From: JADGHX01 sp963837755
GTDB taxonomy: Bacteria > Pseudomonadota > Gammaproteobacteria > Steroidobacterales > Steroidobacteraceae
Length of the DNA: 64,000 bases
Direction: 5' to 3'
Assembly (NCBI GenBank): GCA_963837755.1
Contig: CAWIOP010000001.1
Span: forward strand, 1,302,001-1,366,000
A program made the position numbers and the translations under genes. Below are positions 1 through 8,786 of this stretch, one piece after another. Every line of letters begins with the position of its first letter. The first letter of the stretch is position 1. The notes under the pieces are model-generated. The model saw only the letters and a program-made list of their open reading frames with translations, was not told the DNA's origin and made no database searches.

Positions 1-1
1 G

Positions 2-3000
2 ACGGGCCGTGTGCCGTCGCTGCTCGTGGTGCGCGGGCGCGAACACCCCGGGGTCACGGGTTCGGTGCGGCTGCTCGCCGTGACGGTGGGCGAGGCCCGC
101 AATACCTCTTCATGCGCTTCGCTGGAGAAAGCGCTCGCCAGCGCCGACGCCATTTACGCCTCGGCGCGAGCCGGTATGAAAGGCTCGGACGCGACGCCCG
201 CAGCAAGTCCGCGAGCCGCGCTCGAATCCGCCAGCGCGCTCTATGAGAAAGCCGTGGCGTCGCTGGGCAGCGCAGGCCGGCTCGCGGAGCGGGGCGACGT
301 GGAGCTGGCGCTCGCCGCGCTCAACTACTACGACCTGCAGGAATGGGCCCGGAGCGCGAAGTGGGCGCAACAGGCGGCCAGCACCCTTCAACAGGCGGCC
401 AGCCCTTATCCGCGCGCGCGTGCGCAGGCCATTCTCGCGGCGGCCTGGCTCGAGATCGCCACGAAGTCGTCCTCGTCCGGACAGAGCTCGGCGACGCCGC
501 CGGATTCACGCTCCCAGCTGGAACGTGCGCGCACGCTGCTCATGCAGCTGGAGCGCTTTCATGCGTCACGCCACGAGCACTACGACCGCGCGCTGCAGAT
601 CAACAACATCGGCCTCGCTTATTTCTACGAAGCGCGGTTCGAGCCCGCCATCGAGCACTTCACCAAGGCACACACGCAGTTCGAGCAGCTGCGGGAGACG
701 CAGCGCGTGGCGGTTGCACTTCAGAACATCGCATTGTGCGAGTGGGGCCTCGGGCGCCTCACCGCGGCACTGCCGCGCTTCGAGCACGCGCTGAGCCTGA
801 TGAACCCGCAGCCGTATCCCGACCTTTACCTCGCCACCCTCTATAGCAGCGCGCTTGCGCATTACGCCGCGGGCCGCTTCGACGAATCGCTGCGCCTTCA
901 CGGGCAGGCGCTCGATGTGGCCACGGGCCTGCAGCTGGATCGCGCCCGTGCGCGCAGCTACTACGGCATGGGCGTTACGTACTACGCCATCGGAGACCGC
1001 GATCTCGCCGTGCGCTTTCTGCACAGCGCGCTGGAGATTCTCACCGCCGATGTGGATGCGCGCGGCCGCGTGGCCGCGTTGCGCGCGCTCGCGGTCATCG
1101 AGCACGAGATGGGCCAGTTCGCGCAGGCGTCTGCGCACAACTCCGAGGCGCTTCGGCTGGCCACGGCGCCCTCCGCGCGGTCCAGAATCCTTTTGCGTCT
1201 GGCGGCGGACTCAGCCGCGCAGGGCGAGTCCGCTACCGCGCTCGGCATGCTGAACCCGCTCGTCGCGTTCGCGCCGAACGGTGACGCACTCGTGCAGGCG
1301 TTGGCGCGTGCGCAACGGGGCAAGCTGTATCGGGCCGCAGGCGATCTCGACGCAGCGCGGCGCGACGTGGAATCGGCCATCGCCACATTGCGGTCGTTCG
1401 AAGCCGTCACGGACGAGTTCGACGCACGCGTGGAGCTGGCCCGCATCGAGCACGACGCGGGCCATGAAGAGAAAGCGTTGAGCGCGCTCACTCGCGCCCT
1501 GAGCCTCACTGGGGAAATCACTGCACAGACGGCGAACCCGGAATACCGTGCGTCGATCGCGCAGTCGGTGCGCCCGGCGCTCGACCTGAAGATCGACTTG
1601 CTCTGGGCCCGGTACGAGCGGCTGGACGCAGCCAGGAACCCCGCCGCGGCGCGCGCCGTGGCGTTGGAAAGCCTGCGCACGGCGGATGATTCGCGCGCCC
1701 TCGCATTCGACCAGCTGCGAGCGCAACGGCTCGACAGCGCCACCGACCCGAAGCTCGCGGTACTTCGGCGCGCTGTCACGACGATGTACCGTGACATCGC
1801 GGAGCGGCGCTTCCAGCTTTCCACGCGAGAAGATCGCACTGGTGCAAACGACGCCATGGCGAGGTCGCTGCGTGAAGACATCGCGCGCCTGCGTGCGCAG
1901 CTGGGCGTGGCGAATGCAGAGCTGGCCGCGCGTGCCGCGCCTCGTGCAGGTCAGGGCGCCGGTGCGCGCAGCGAAGGCATTGGCAGTGCGCTGGCCGCGC
2001 CCGCCGAGCGAGCTTTCATTGAATACTGGGTGGGCGCCAGCAACACCTACGCGTGGGCCATCTCGCGGGGGCAGTTGAGCTGGCTGCGGCTCGCGCCGAG
2101 CGAGCAGGTGGAGCGCGTCGCGCGCGGCGTGCATGAAGCCATGCGCTCATACGCCAGAACCCCCGTTCGCGATAGACAGGATCAATTGGAGGAGCTGTAC
2201 CGCGTCACCTTCGCGCCGTTGAAGGCGCAGCTCGCCGGTGCCATCGAGCTCACCATCGTTCCGGACGGGCCGCTGCACTACGTGCCGTTCGCCACGCTGC
2301 GCGACGCTTCGTCGAGCGGCAAGCCTTACCTCGTGCAGCGCTTCGGCATCGCGTTCGCGCCGGCGTTACGTCTCATTTCGCCGCGGTCCGCACCGCGCCC
2401 CGCCGCGTGGCTGCGATCTCGCATGCTGCTGGTGGCAGACCCGGTCTACGGCGCGGATGACCCGCGCCTGCAGCGAACGGTTCGCACGCGCACAAACAAC
2501 ACGGACCGGCTGAACGAAATTCTGCGCATGCGCGCCGGCGTGGACCCCGCGACGCTCGAGCGGCTCTTGTCGAGCGCCCGCGAGTCCGAGCGCATTCGCG
2601 CGTTGCCCGGCCTGGGCCGCGTGGACCGGCTCGAAGGCTTCGATGCGACGCGGGCGAACGTGCTGGCGCAGGATTTCGCCGCGTACCGCTTCATCCACAT
2701 CGCCTCGCACGGAATCATCGATTCGGAGATCCCGCAACTGTCCGCGCTGATCCTGGGCGCGTGGGATCGCAACGGCCGCGTGACGGACCAGTACGTGCGC
2801 GCGGGCGACCTCCTGAACCGCACCTTCGACGCCGAAGTCGTCGTGTTGAGCGCATGCGACACGGCGCTCGGCCGCGCGTTCGCCGGTGAAGGGCTCATCG
2901 GCTTGCGCTATGCCGCGCTGGCGCGCGGGGCGCGTTCGGTCGTGGGCTCGTTGTGGCCCGTCTCGGATGCGATTGCCGCGGACCTCATGACCGATATGTA

Positions 3001-3133
3001 TCGATACATCACTGCGGACGGGCAGCGCGTGGAAATGGCGCTGAGCGCCGCAATACGCACGACGCTGGCGCGAACGCCAGCGCTCGATCCCGCCCTCTGG
3101 GGGCCTTTCGCGGTGTATGTCGCCAACGATTGA
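2..3133 (+). CDS. TPR-repeat CHAT-domain protein (5' end outside window)
   Basis: Caspase-like peptidase of the CHAT family behind a long helical-repeat region. The frame is open from the window edge, so the true start may lie upstream; the first in-frame GTG is at 11. Numbering from that GTG, roughly residues 80-520 are TPR-like (Ala/Leu-rich paired helices), a coiled-coil-like stretch follows, and residues about 690-1035 form the CHAT domain. The predicted catalytic dyad is visible: His900 in IASHG and Cys949 in LSACDTALG, followed by the conserved GSLWPVSD segment. CHAT proteins are cysteine proteases often activated by partner proteins through the TPR part. The next gene encodes a second caspase-fold protein about 40 nt downstream on the same strand, so the two are probably co-transcribed. 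The substrate is unknown. Fold and dyad are confident; role is inferred. Confidence 0.88.
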   Translation, partial: TGRVPSLLVVRGREHPGVTGSVRLLAVTVGEARNTSSCASLEKALASADAIYASARAGMKGSDATPAASPRAALESASALYEKAVASLGSAGRLAERGDVELALAALNYYDLQEWARSAKWAQQAASTLQQAASPYPRARAQAILAAAWLEIATKSSSSGQSSATPPDSRSQLERARTLLMQLERFHASRHEHYDRALQINNIGLAYFYEARFEPAIEHFTKAHTQFEQLRETQRVAVALQNIALCEWGLGRLTAALPRFEHALSLMNPQPYPDLYLATLYSSALAHYAAGRFDESLRLHGQALDVATGLQLDRARARSYYGMGVTYYAIGDRDLAVRFLHSALEILTADVDARGRVAALRALAVIEHEMGQFAQASAHNSEALRLATAPSARSRILLRLAADSAAQGESATALGMLNPLVAFAPNGDALVQALARAQRGKLYRAAGDLDAARRDVESAIATLRSFEAVTDEFDARVELARIEHDAGHEEKALSALTRALSLTGEITAQTANPEYRASIAQSVRPALDLKIDLLWARYERLDAARNPAAARAVALESLRTADDSRALAFDQLRAQRLDSATDPKLAVLRRAVTTMYRDIAERRFQLSTREDRTGANDAMARSLREDIARLRAQLGVANAELAARAAPRAGQGAGARSEGIGSALAAPAERAFIEYWVGASNTYAWAISRGQLSWLRLAPSEQVERVARGVHEAMRSYARTPVRDRQDQLEELYRVTFAPLKAQLAGAIELTIVPDGPLHYVPFATLRDASSSGKPYLVQRFGIAFAPALRLISPRSAPRPAAWLRSRMLLVADPVYGADDPRLQRTVRTRTNNTDRLNEILRMRAGVDPATLERLLSSARESERIRALPGLGRVDRLEGFDATRANVLAQDFAAYRFIHIASHGIIDSEIPQLSALILGAWDRNGRVTDQYVRAGDLLNRTFDAEVVVLSACDTALGRAFAGEGLIGLRYAALARGARSVVGSLWPVSDAIAADLMTDMYRYITADGQRVEMALSAAIRTTLARTPALDPALWGPFAVYVAND

Positions 3134-3174
3134 GGCGATGACTACAAGAAACCTTGCTCACGAAGGACTACAAG

Positions 3175-4395
3175 ATGGACGTCTCCAACTGGCTCGCCAC
3201 TCCTCAGATAGACATCGACTTCAGGGAGAACTACGGAACGAAGTTGCTGGTGGGCCCACCGGGTGGCAAGCCGCGCTTCACGCTCGAGCCCAAATACCTG
3301 TGCAACCCCTTTGGTGAAGACCAGGTGGTGCAGTTCCGCCTGAGATACCCGAGCGGTTGCATGCTTCACAACTGGGCGGATTCGCTGCTCACGCCACTGG
3401 GCAGCGAGCCCGTGCCGCCGCTGCCGAAGAAGCTGCCGCCGTGGAGCCCCGAAAAGGAGCCGGAGTACGCCGCCGGCCTCGACTCGCTCATCGCGGCGCT
3501 GTATCGAACGGATACCCCGCTCGAGCGTCTCGAAGCCTACCTGCCGCTCTTCATCGAGCAGAGCCCGGAGAGCAAGCGCCAGCCCACCATCGACCGCGTG
3601 CGCATGGTGTATCTGGAAAACGCCGTCGAGGCCGAGAACCCGAACCTCGTGCTCGTGGTGTTCTCCTATTTCAGTGGGTATCAGATTCCGCCAGAACGGC
3701 GCCGGCAGCGGCCCGCCGAAGCAGACGAATTGAGCCCCATTGCCGGCAAGCGCGTCGGTCGGGCGCTGTGCATCGGAGTGGAAGCCGAGGCCGACGCCCG
3801 CACGTTCGCCACCATCGCGCAGCAGAGAGGCTTCGTCCCGCCTGCGCTCCTGCTCGGCGAGCGCGCTACGCGCGCGGCCGTGCGCTCGAAGCTCGACGAG
3901 ATGGCTGCCGTGAGCGAGCCGGGCGACCTGTTCCTGCTCACGTTCTCGGGGCACGGCGGGCGCACGAAGCTGCCGGTTCGCAGTGGCGCGCCGGAGCCGG
4001 TGGGTCTCTGGCAGCTCTACGACGGGTCGCTGCACGATGAGCAGCTCAAGTCCGACCTCGGCCGCTTCCGGCCGGGCGTGCGCGTGCTCGTGCTGTCCGA
4101 TAACTGCAGTGGCGGCATTCCATCGCTGCGGGCAAGCCAGCTCACGGAGTCGCTTTCCGCGTCGGTGCTGGTGCTGGCGGCGTGCCAGAACGATCAGTAC
4201 GCGGATGGCACCGGGCTGCCGGGCCATTTTGCGCACGTGCTCAGCTGCACCTTGAACGGCGGCACGTTCGATGGCGCGTACCCGCAGTTTCATCAAGCCC
4301 TCTGCGGCCGCATGCCGGCCTACCAGAAGCCGGGCTACTACCGGGTTGGCGTGCCCGACGCCACGTTCGAGGCGCAGCGGCCGTTCACCATCTGA
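3175..4395 (+). CDS. Caspase-family (peptidase C14-like) protein
   Basis: 406-residue protein with a caspase/metacaspase-type catalytic core. His260 lies in FSGHGG and Cys311 in DNCSGG, the usual order and spacing for a p20-type dyad. The N-terminal 190 residues resemble nothing I recognise and have no signal peptide, so the protein is likely cytoplasmic. I chose ATG 3175 because AAGGA lies 7 nt upstream; a TTG start 21 nt earlier is possible. It follows the TPR-CHAT gene by about 40 nt, giving two different clan CD-type peptidase folds in one probable operon. By analogy with other bacterial caspase/CHAT pairs it may be a regulated effector, but nothing in the sequence shows the trigger or target. 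Confidence 0.82.
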   Translation: MDVSNWLATPQIDIDFRENYGTKLLVGPPGGKPRFTLEPKYLCNPFGEDQVVQFRLRYPSGCMLHNWADSLLTPLGSEPVPPLPKKLPPWSPEKEPEYAAGLDSLIAALYRTDTPLERLEAYLPLFIEQSPESKRQPTIDRVRMVYLENAVEAENPNLVLVVFSYFSGYQIPPERRRQRPAEADELSPIAGKRVGRALCIGVEAEADARTFATIAQQRGFVPPALLLGERATRAAVRSKLDEMAAVSEPGDLFLLTFSGHGGRTKLPVRSGAPEPVGLWQLYDGSLHDEQLKSDLGRFRPGVRVLVLSDNCSGGIPSLRASQLTESLSASVLVLAACQNDQYADGTGLPGHFAHVLSCTLNGGTFDGAYPQFHQALCGRMPAYQKPGYYRVGVPDATFEAQRPFTI

Positions 4396-4425
4396 AGCGC
4401 CGCGCGCTCAGTCCCGGCGGCGCGC

Positions 4426-5700
4426 TCAATTCCGGATGAGCGCGCGCGTCTGCTCCGCCCAGAACACCGCATCCACATACGCGGCGCGGATCACATTCTG
4501 CGGCAGGCCGCAGAAGCTCACTTCCTTCCACCGGCCGCGCTCGTACGCGCGCACGCAGTGAAGCGCGGCGCCCAGCTCGCCTTCTTCCGTGACGAGCGCG
4601 CTCACGATGGCGGGCGCGAGCGGCAATTCGTCCACCAGCTGCCTGATCGGCACGCCGGTGAGCACGTTGAGCATGGAGAAGAGGCCGGTGATGAAGAACG
4701 GCCCGCTGTCCGGCGTGCCGATGAGCCTGCCCAGCCGCTCGCACATGCGGGCGCGGGCCATTGCCACCACGATGAGGTTCGGCGGGCGATCGTCGAACCC
4801 CTGCAGCGCCACGAGTGAGCACAGCTGGCGCAGCGGGTCGAGGCCGAGAATGACGATAGCCTGGCGGATCGAATCCACCTTGCGCGGCAGGCTGTAGAAG
4901 CTCGAATTGATGCAGCGGAGCACCCGGTAGGACATCGACATGTCCTGCGAGAGCAGCTGCTCGATCTCGTCGATGGACGAGTCGGACTTGCTCAGCTCCG
5001 TGAGAAGCCGCAGCACGCCGATCTTGCTCGACGGCACGCGCACGGCCCGGAAGGTTTCCGGGTGCTGCAGGAAGCCGCCCTGGAACGCGTCGAAGCCGAG
5101 CTCCATGCAGCGCTCGAACTGCTCGACGGTCTCCACGTCTTCCGCGATCAGCGTGAGGCCGCGGCCCTTGAGCTCGCGCACGGTGTGGGCGAGGTCGTCC
5201 TGCTGCTCGCGTGACAGCGCCACCTTCACGATGTCCGCCACGTCGAGCAGTGCGCGATCGCTCTGGCGCGAGGAGAAGTCGCCGATGGCGACTCGGTGGC
5301 CGCCGGCCCGCAGCGCGCGCAAGGCGTCGATCACGTCCTGCGTGGCGGGAATATCGTCGAGCACCTGGACCACGACGCGGTCCGCCTGCACCGGCAACAG
5401 CTCGCCGCCGCCCGTGAGCAGCTCGCGCGGAAAATGGATGTGCACGGGCAGGCCACCCGCCAGCCGATCCAGGCCGATCTCCAGCGCGGCATTCGCTATC
5501 ACTCGCAGCGTGGCGCGTCGGGAGTCCGTGACCATCGCATTCAGCGCCGAGGTGGATTCGCGGTAGAGCAGCTCGTAGGCCACCACCGTCATCGCCGGGT
5601 CGTACACCGGCTGGCGGGCCACCATGGCGAGCGCGTCGGCGGCCCCTTTGGTCTGCCCCGCGGGCCGCCCGCCCGGCTCGTTGCTCTTGTCCGCAGTCAT
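4426..5700 (-). CDS. EAL-HDOD (YuxH-type) signalling protein
   Basis: 424 residues with a degenerate EAL domain (about 25-230) followed by an HDOD domain (about 235-420). The signature EAL is replaced by YELLYR, the DDFG loop is IGDFSS, and the AEDVET and GGFLQHPE motifs hold the positions of the usual EAL C-terminal motifs. Loss of the metal-binding acidic pair suggests it does not hydrolyse cyclic-di-GMP and instead acts as a binding or scaffold protein. HDOD domains are non-hydrolytic HD relatives found in signalling. It is transcribed convergently with the caspase gene and stands alone. The start ATG at 5700 gives the natural N-terminus of the family after a short polar lead. Confidence 0.88.
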   Translation of the reverse strand: MTADKSNEPGGRPAGQTKGAADALAMVARQPVYDPAMTVVAYELLYRESTSALNAMVTDSRRATLRVIANAALEIGLDRLAGGLPVHIHFPRELLTGGGELLPVQADRVVVQVLDDIPATQDVIDALRALRAGGHRVAIGDFSSRQSDRALLDVADIVKVALSREQQDDLAHTVRELKGRGLTLIAEDVETVEQFERCMELGFDAFQGGFLQHPETFRAVRVPSSKIGVLRLLTELSKSDSSIDEIEQLLSQDMSMSYRVLRCINSSFYSLPRKVDSIRQAIVILGLDPLRQLCSLVALQGFDDRPPNLIVVAMARARMCERLGRLIGTPDSGPFFITGLFSMLNVLTGVPIRQLVDELPLAPAIVSALVTEEGELGAALHCVRAYERGRWKEVSFCGLPQNVIRAAYVDAVFWAEQTRALIRN

Positions 5701-5857
5701 GACTCTTCCTTCGGCATTGGAGCGCCGAACTTAGTTGAATCAGGAGGTTGGGGCGGTGGCAGGCGTCGCATTCCCGCCAATGCGCTTTTTTTCGGGGGGT
5801 GATCTGTGCCTCACCTGCACCTTGCCCGGCTGAAGGCCCCTGCGGGGCACACTATGT

Positions 5858-6073
5858 TCAGGTGGGATTGCGCTTCGATCGCTTCGGCCGAAGGCCGGCG
5901 AGCTTGCGCAGCGCCTCGTTGACGGACTTCGAATCGGGAAAGCGGGCCGCGACATCGGCATCGAGAACGACGACGTTCGATCCTGTGGCGATTCGCGCGA
6001 TGTACTTGCCGCGCACGCCCTTCGAGAAATCGTACTCGGCGCGCATTTCGGGTGACTCAGGCTTCTTCTTCAT
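5858..6073 (-). CDS. Small conserved antitoxin-like protein
   Basis: 71-residue basic protein opening MKKKPESPEMRAEYDFSKG, a pattern I associate with a widespread family of short proteins found beside toxin-like genes. The central NVVVLDADVAARFPDS and C-terminal NEALRKLAGL segments look like a compact beta-alpha unit resembling antitoxin DNA-binding ends. No partner toxin ORF is evident on either side: the upstream flank is a dispersed repeat plus an fbp fragment. It is therefore an orphan member here, or its partner was lost when the neighbouring region was rearranged. The family assignment is from memory; toxin-antitoxin function is not shown by the sequence. Confidence 0.6.
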   Translation of the reverse strand: MKKKPESPEMRAEYDFSKGVRGKYIARIATGSNVVVLDADVAARFPDSKSVNEALRKLAGLRPKRSKRNPT

Positions 6074-6177
6074 AGTCCCACCGCTCGCGTCTAGTGGCGG
6101 GTCTGGAGCTCACGATGCGAATGCGGTAACCGATATCCGTGTGTGACACCACCAACAACCTAGGCCCCGCAGGATGC

Positions 6178-6253
6178 GGTCTTGCGGCCGGTGCCCGCCA
6201 AGGCCCTCTGCGAGCGAGCCGCCGCCTGCGAACGCGCTTCTCAGTCCGGTCAT
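6178..6253 (-). repeat. Dispersed repeat, copy A (abuts fbp fragment)
   Basis: One copy of a family of about 75 nt seen at five places in the window. Read on the minus strand it begins ATGACCGG at 6253, has a GCAGGCGGCGGCTCGCTCGC segment, the core GGGCCTTGGCGG, and ends CCGGCCGCAAGACC. The fbp homology stops at the codon immediately before the repeat's ATG. The frame stays open through the repeat (GGGSLAEGLGG in translation) and ends at a stop near 6110. Confidence 0.75.
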
Positions 6254-6550
6254 AGCCACGCCGTCGCGACCGCCGAGCGTGGCCAGCAGCACTTCGTTCG
6301 CAATGATGTCGAGCTTCTGCTGCTGCTCACCCTGCACGTTCTGCGCGCCGGCGGCGCCCAGGACATTCTCCAGCCGCGCGCGGCGAACCTTCGCGGCGAT
6401 GATTTTCGAGGAGATCGACAGGGCCGAGAGAATCCACGACAGCGTGCCGGTGGCCTCAGGAAAACTCGCCTGCTGCCGCAGGATGTGCGCCTGAAGCGAG
6501 ACGATGGGGCCGATGGTGGGCGTGGGGATGACGGCGGAGCTCGCGGACAT
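6254..6550 (-). pseudogene. fbp: Fructose-1,6-bisphosphatase, N-terminal fragment
   Basis: The first 99 residues match the N-terminus of class I fructose-1,6-bisphosphatase: the family hallmark stretches PEATG, SSKIIAAKVRRARL, NVQGEQQQKLD and ANEVLLATL are all present from the ATG at 6550. The normal protein is about 330 residues, and everything after GRDGVA is missing, including the metal-binding acidic loop and the active site, so this piece cannot be an active enzyme. The break falls exactly at repeat copy A. The 3' part is not elsewhere in the window. The gene lies 72 nt downstream of yheS on the same strand. Either repeat-mediated rearrangement removed the rest, or the assembly was wrongly joined at the repeat. 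Confidence 0.85.
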
Positions 6551-6621
6551 GATCGGGTGCTTTCGTATTTGAATCTGGATAGGGCGCGCCAGCCAAAAGC
6601 GTAACGTTGCCCGCGAGTGAT

Positions 6622-8609
6622 TTACGCGCGCCGCGTCTCGGTTTCGAGGCGCTCGCTGTGCTCCATCCACTTCGCCTCCACCTGCTCCACCTCGCGGGTG
6701 AGGCGGCCCTGTTGTTCCGTGAGCTTGCGCAGCCGGTCTTTGGCGGATTCGGCGTAGAGGTCCGGCGATTCGAGCTGGGCCTGCAGCTGCGCCTGCTGCT
6801 TCGCCAGGCGCTCCAGCTCCTTCTCGCATTGCTCGACGGCCGCGCGAAGTGGTGTGAGGCGGTTGCGGCGCTCGGCTTCTTCGCGCTTGCGCTGTTTACG
6901 CTCTTCGGCGGTCTGCGGCCTATCAGTTCCGCGCGCGGCGGCGGCCTCCCCATCGAGGGATGTCGGCCGTGAGGTGAGCGCAGCCGCTTTCGCCGCCGCG
7001 GCAGACGAAGCGCTCTGCGTCTCCGCAAGCCACTTCGCGTAGTCGTCGAGATCGCCGTCGAAGGGTTCGGCGCGGCCGTCATGAACCACGTAGAGCTCAT
7101 TGGCCACCGTGCGCAGCAGGTGGCGATCGTGCGAAACCAGCACGACCGCGCCGTCGTATTCCTGCAGGGCCACGGTGAGCGCCTGGCGCATCTCCAGGTC
7201 CAGATGGTTCGTCGGCTCGTCCAGCAGCATGAGGTTCGGCCGCAGATAGGCAACCAGCGCGAGCACGAGGCGGGCTTTCTCTCCGCCCGAGAACGGCGCA
7301 ATGGGCTCGAACACTCGATCGCCGCGAAAGCCAAAGCTGCCGAGGTAGTCCCGCAGCTCCTGCTCCGTTGCGCGCGTGGCGCGCGGCGCGCCGAAGCGCT
7401 TCAGGTTAATGAGCGGGGAGTCGTTGGTGGACAGCTGCTCCAGCTGGTGCTGGGCGAAGTAGCCAATGCGCAGGTCGCGCGCTTCGGTGCGCGTGCCGGA
7501 CATTGGCGTCAGCTCGCCCGCGAGCATCTTCATGTAGCGTCGACTTGCCCGCGCCGTTGCGGCCGAGTAGCCCGATGCGGTCGCCCGGTGAAAGGGTGAG
7601 CGAGATGTTCTTCAGGATGACGCGCCCGCCGTAGCCCGCCGACTGCTTCTCGATGGCGAGCAGCGGCTCGCGGCAGCTTGTCTGGCGGCGCGAACGAAAA
7701 AGTCGAACGGCGAGTCCACATGGGCCGGCGCGATGCGCTGCATGCGCTCCAGCGCCTTGAGGCGACTCTGCGCCTGGCGCGCCTTGGTCGCCTGCGCGCG
7801 GAAGCGCTCGACGAAGGACTCCATGTGCTTGATCTCGCGCTGCTGGCGCACGAACATGCGCCGATTGCTCGGCGAGCTCCGCCGCGCGCTGCTCTTCGAA
7901 CTGCGAGTAGTTGCCGCGATAGCGCGCGCGCCTTGCCGTGCTCGATGTTCACGACGCGATCGATCACGCGGTCGAGAAACTCGCGATCGTGCGCGATGAG
8001 CAGCAGCGTGCCGGGATAGTCACGCAGCCAGTTCTCCAGCCAGAGGATGGCGTCGAGGTCGAGGTGGTTCGTGGGCTCGTCGAGCAGCAGCAGGTCGGAG
8101 CGGCACATGAGCGCCTTGCGCCACGTTCAGGCGCACGCGCCAGCCGCCGGAGAACTCGCGCACCGCGCGCGTCCTCGTCTTCCGGGGAAAAGCCGAGGCC
8201 GTGCATGAGGCGGTCCGGCGCGGCTGCGCGCGTCGTACCCGCCGGCGGCCGGCGTAGTTGCGCGTAGAGCTCGCCGAGCTTCTCGCCTTCGTCGCTCGCT
8301 TCGGCGGCGGCGATTTCGCGCTCGATGCGCGCGCAGCTCGCGCATCACCGTCGAGCACGAACTCGATGGCGTGGCTGGTCGGTGGCGTCGAGCTCCTGCG
8401 AGACGTGCGCGATCTCGAGGTTGCGCCGGCATCTCGAACGTGCCGGCGTCGGGCTGCAGCTCGCCGCGCACGAGCGACAGGAGGCTCGACTTGCCGCTGC
8501 CGTTCTCTCCGGTAATACCGACCTTTTCGCCGCGGAACAGCCCGAACGTGGCGCCGGAAAAGAGCAGCCGCGGGCCGCGGCGGATGGCAACGTCGGAGAA
8601 ATTGAGCAT
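6622..8609 (-). CDS. yheS: ABC-F ATPase YheS (frame interrupted)
   Basis: Ribosome-associated ABC-F protein with two ATPase cassettes and no membrane part. ATG at 8609 opens MLNFSDVAIRRGPRLLF. Walker A of cassette 1 is GENGSGKSS; both cassettes keep LLLDEPTNHLDLD or LMLLDEPTNHLDLE, FSGGW or FSGGEKARL signatures, the linker is YheS-like (RFRAQATKARQAQSR, IAPAHVDSPFDF), and a charged coiled-coil tail ends at 6622. Between about 7540 and 8420 the frame changes several times. At each site I examined, removing one or two bases beside a GCGC run restores the expected protein (for example near 8110, 8160 and 8425). I infer an intact gene with sequencing insertions. Family members act on stalled translation; that role is not demonstrable here. 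Confidence 0.88.
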
Positions 8610-8786
8610 GAGGGTGCGGGCGCGCCGGGGCTGCTGGGAAACGGGGGCGCAGAGGCTATAGCGGCCGGGTGGCGCGGGCAAGTACGGGTGTATGTGTCCT
8701 GCGCGGGCAGCACGCCGCGTTCGAGCGCTTCGAGAATTCCAGTGGTGGTGGGGATGCCGCCCCCGCGGCTGCGGGCGGGCGCGCGA

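Noticed and set aside
2..4395. Type III-E CRISPR (Craspase) because of a TPR-CHAT protein
   Set aside because: No gRAMP/Cas7-11 gene, Cas genes or repeat-spacer array is present, and the adjacent protein is a simple caspase-fold protein.
6622..8609. Programmed ribosomal frameshifting in yheS and other split genes
   Set aside because: There are too many shifts, they lack slippery heptamers or nearby structures, and they occur at varied motif positions. Single-base insertion error explains them better.
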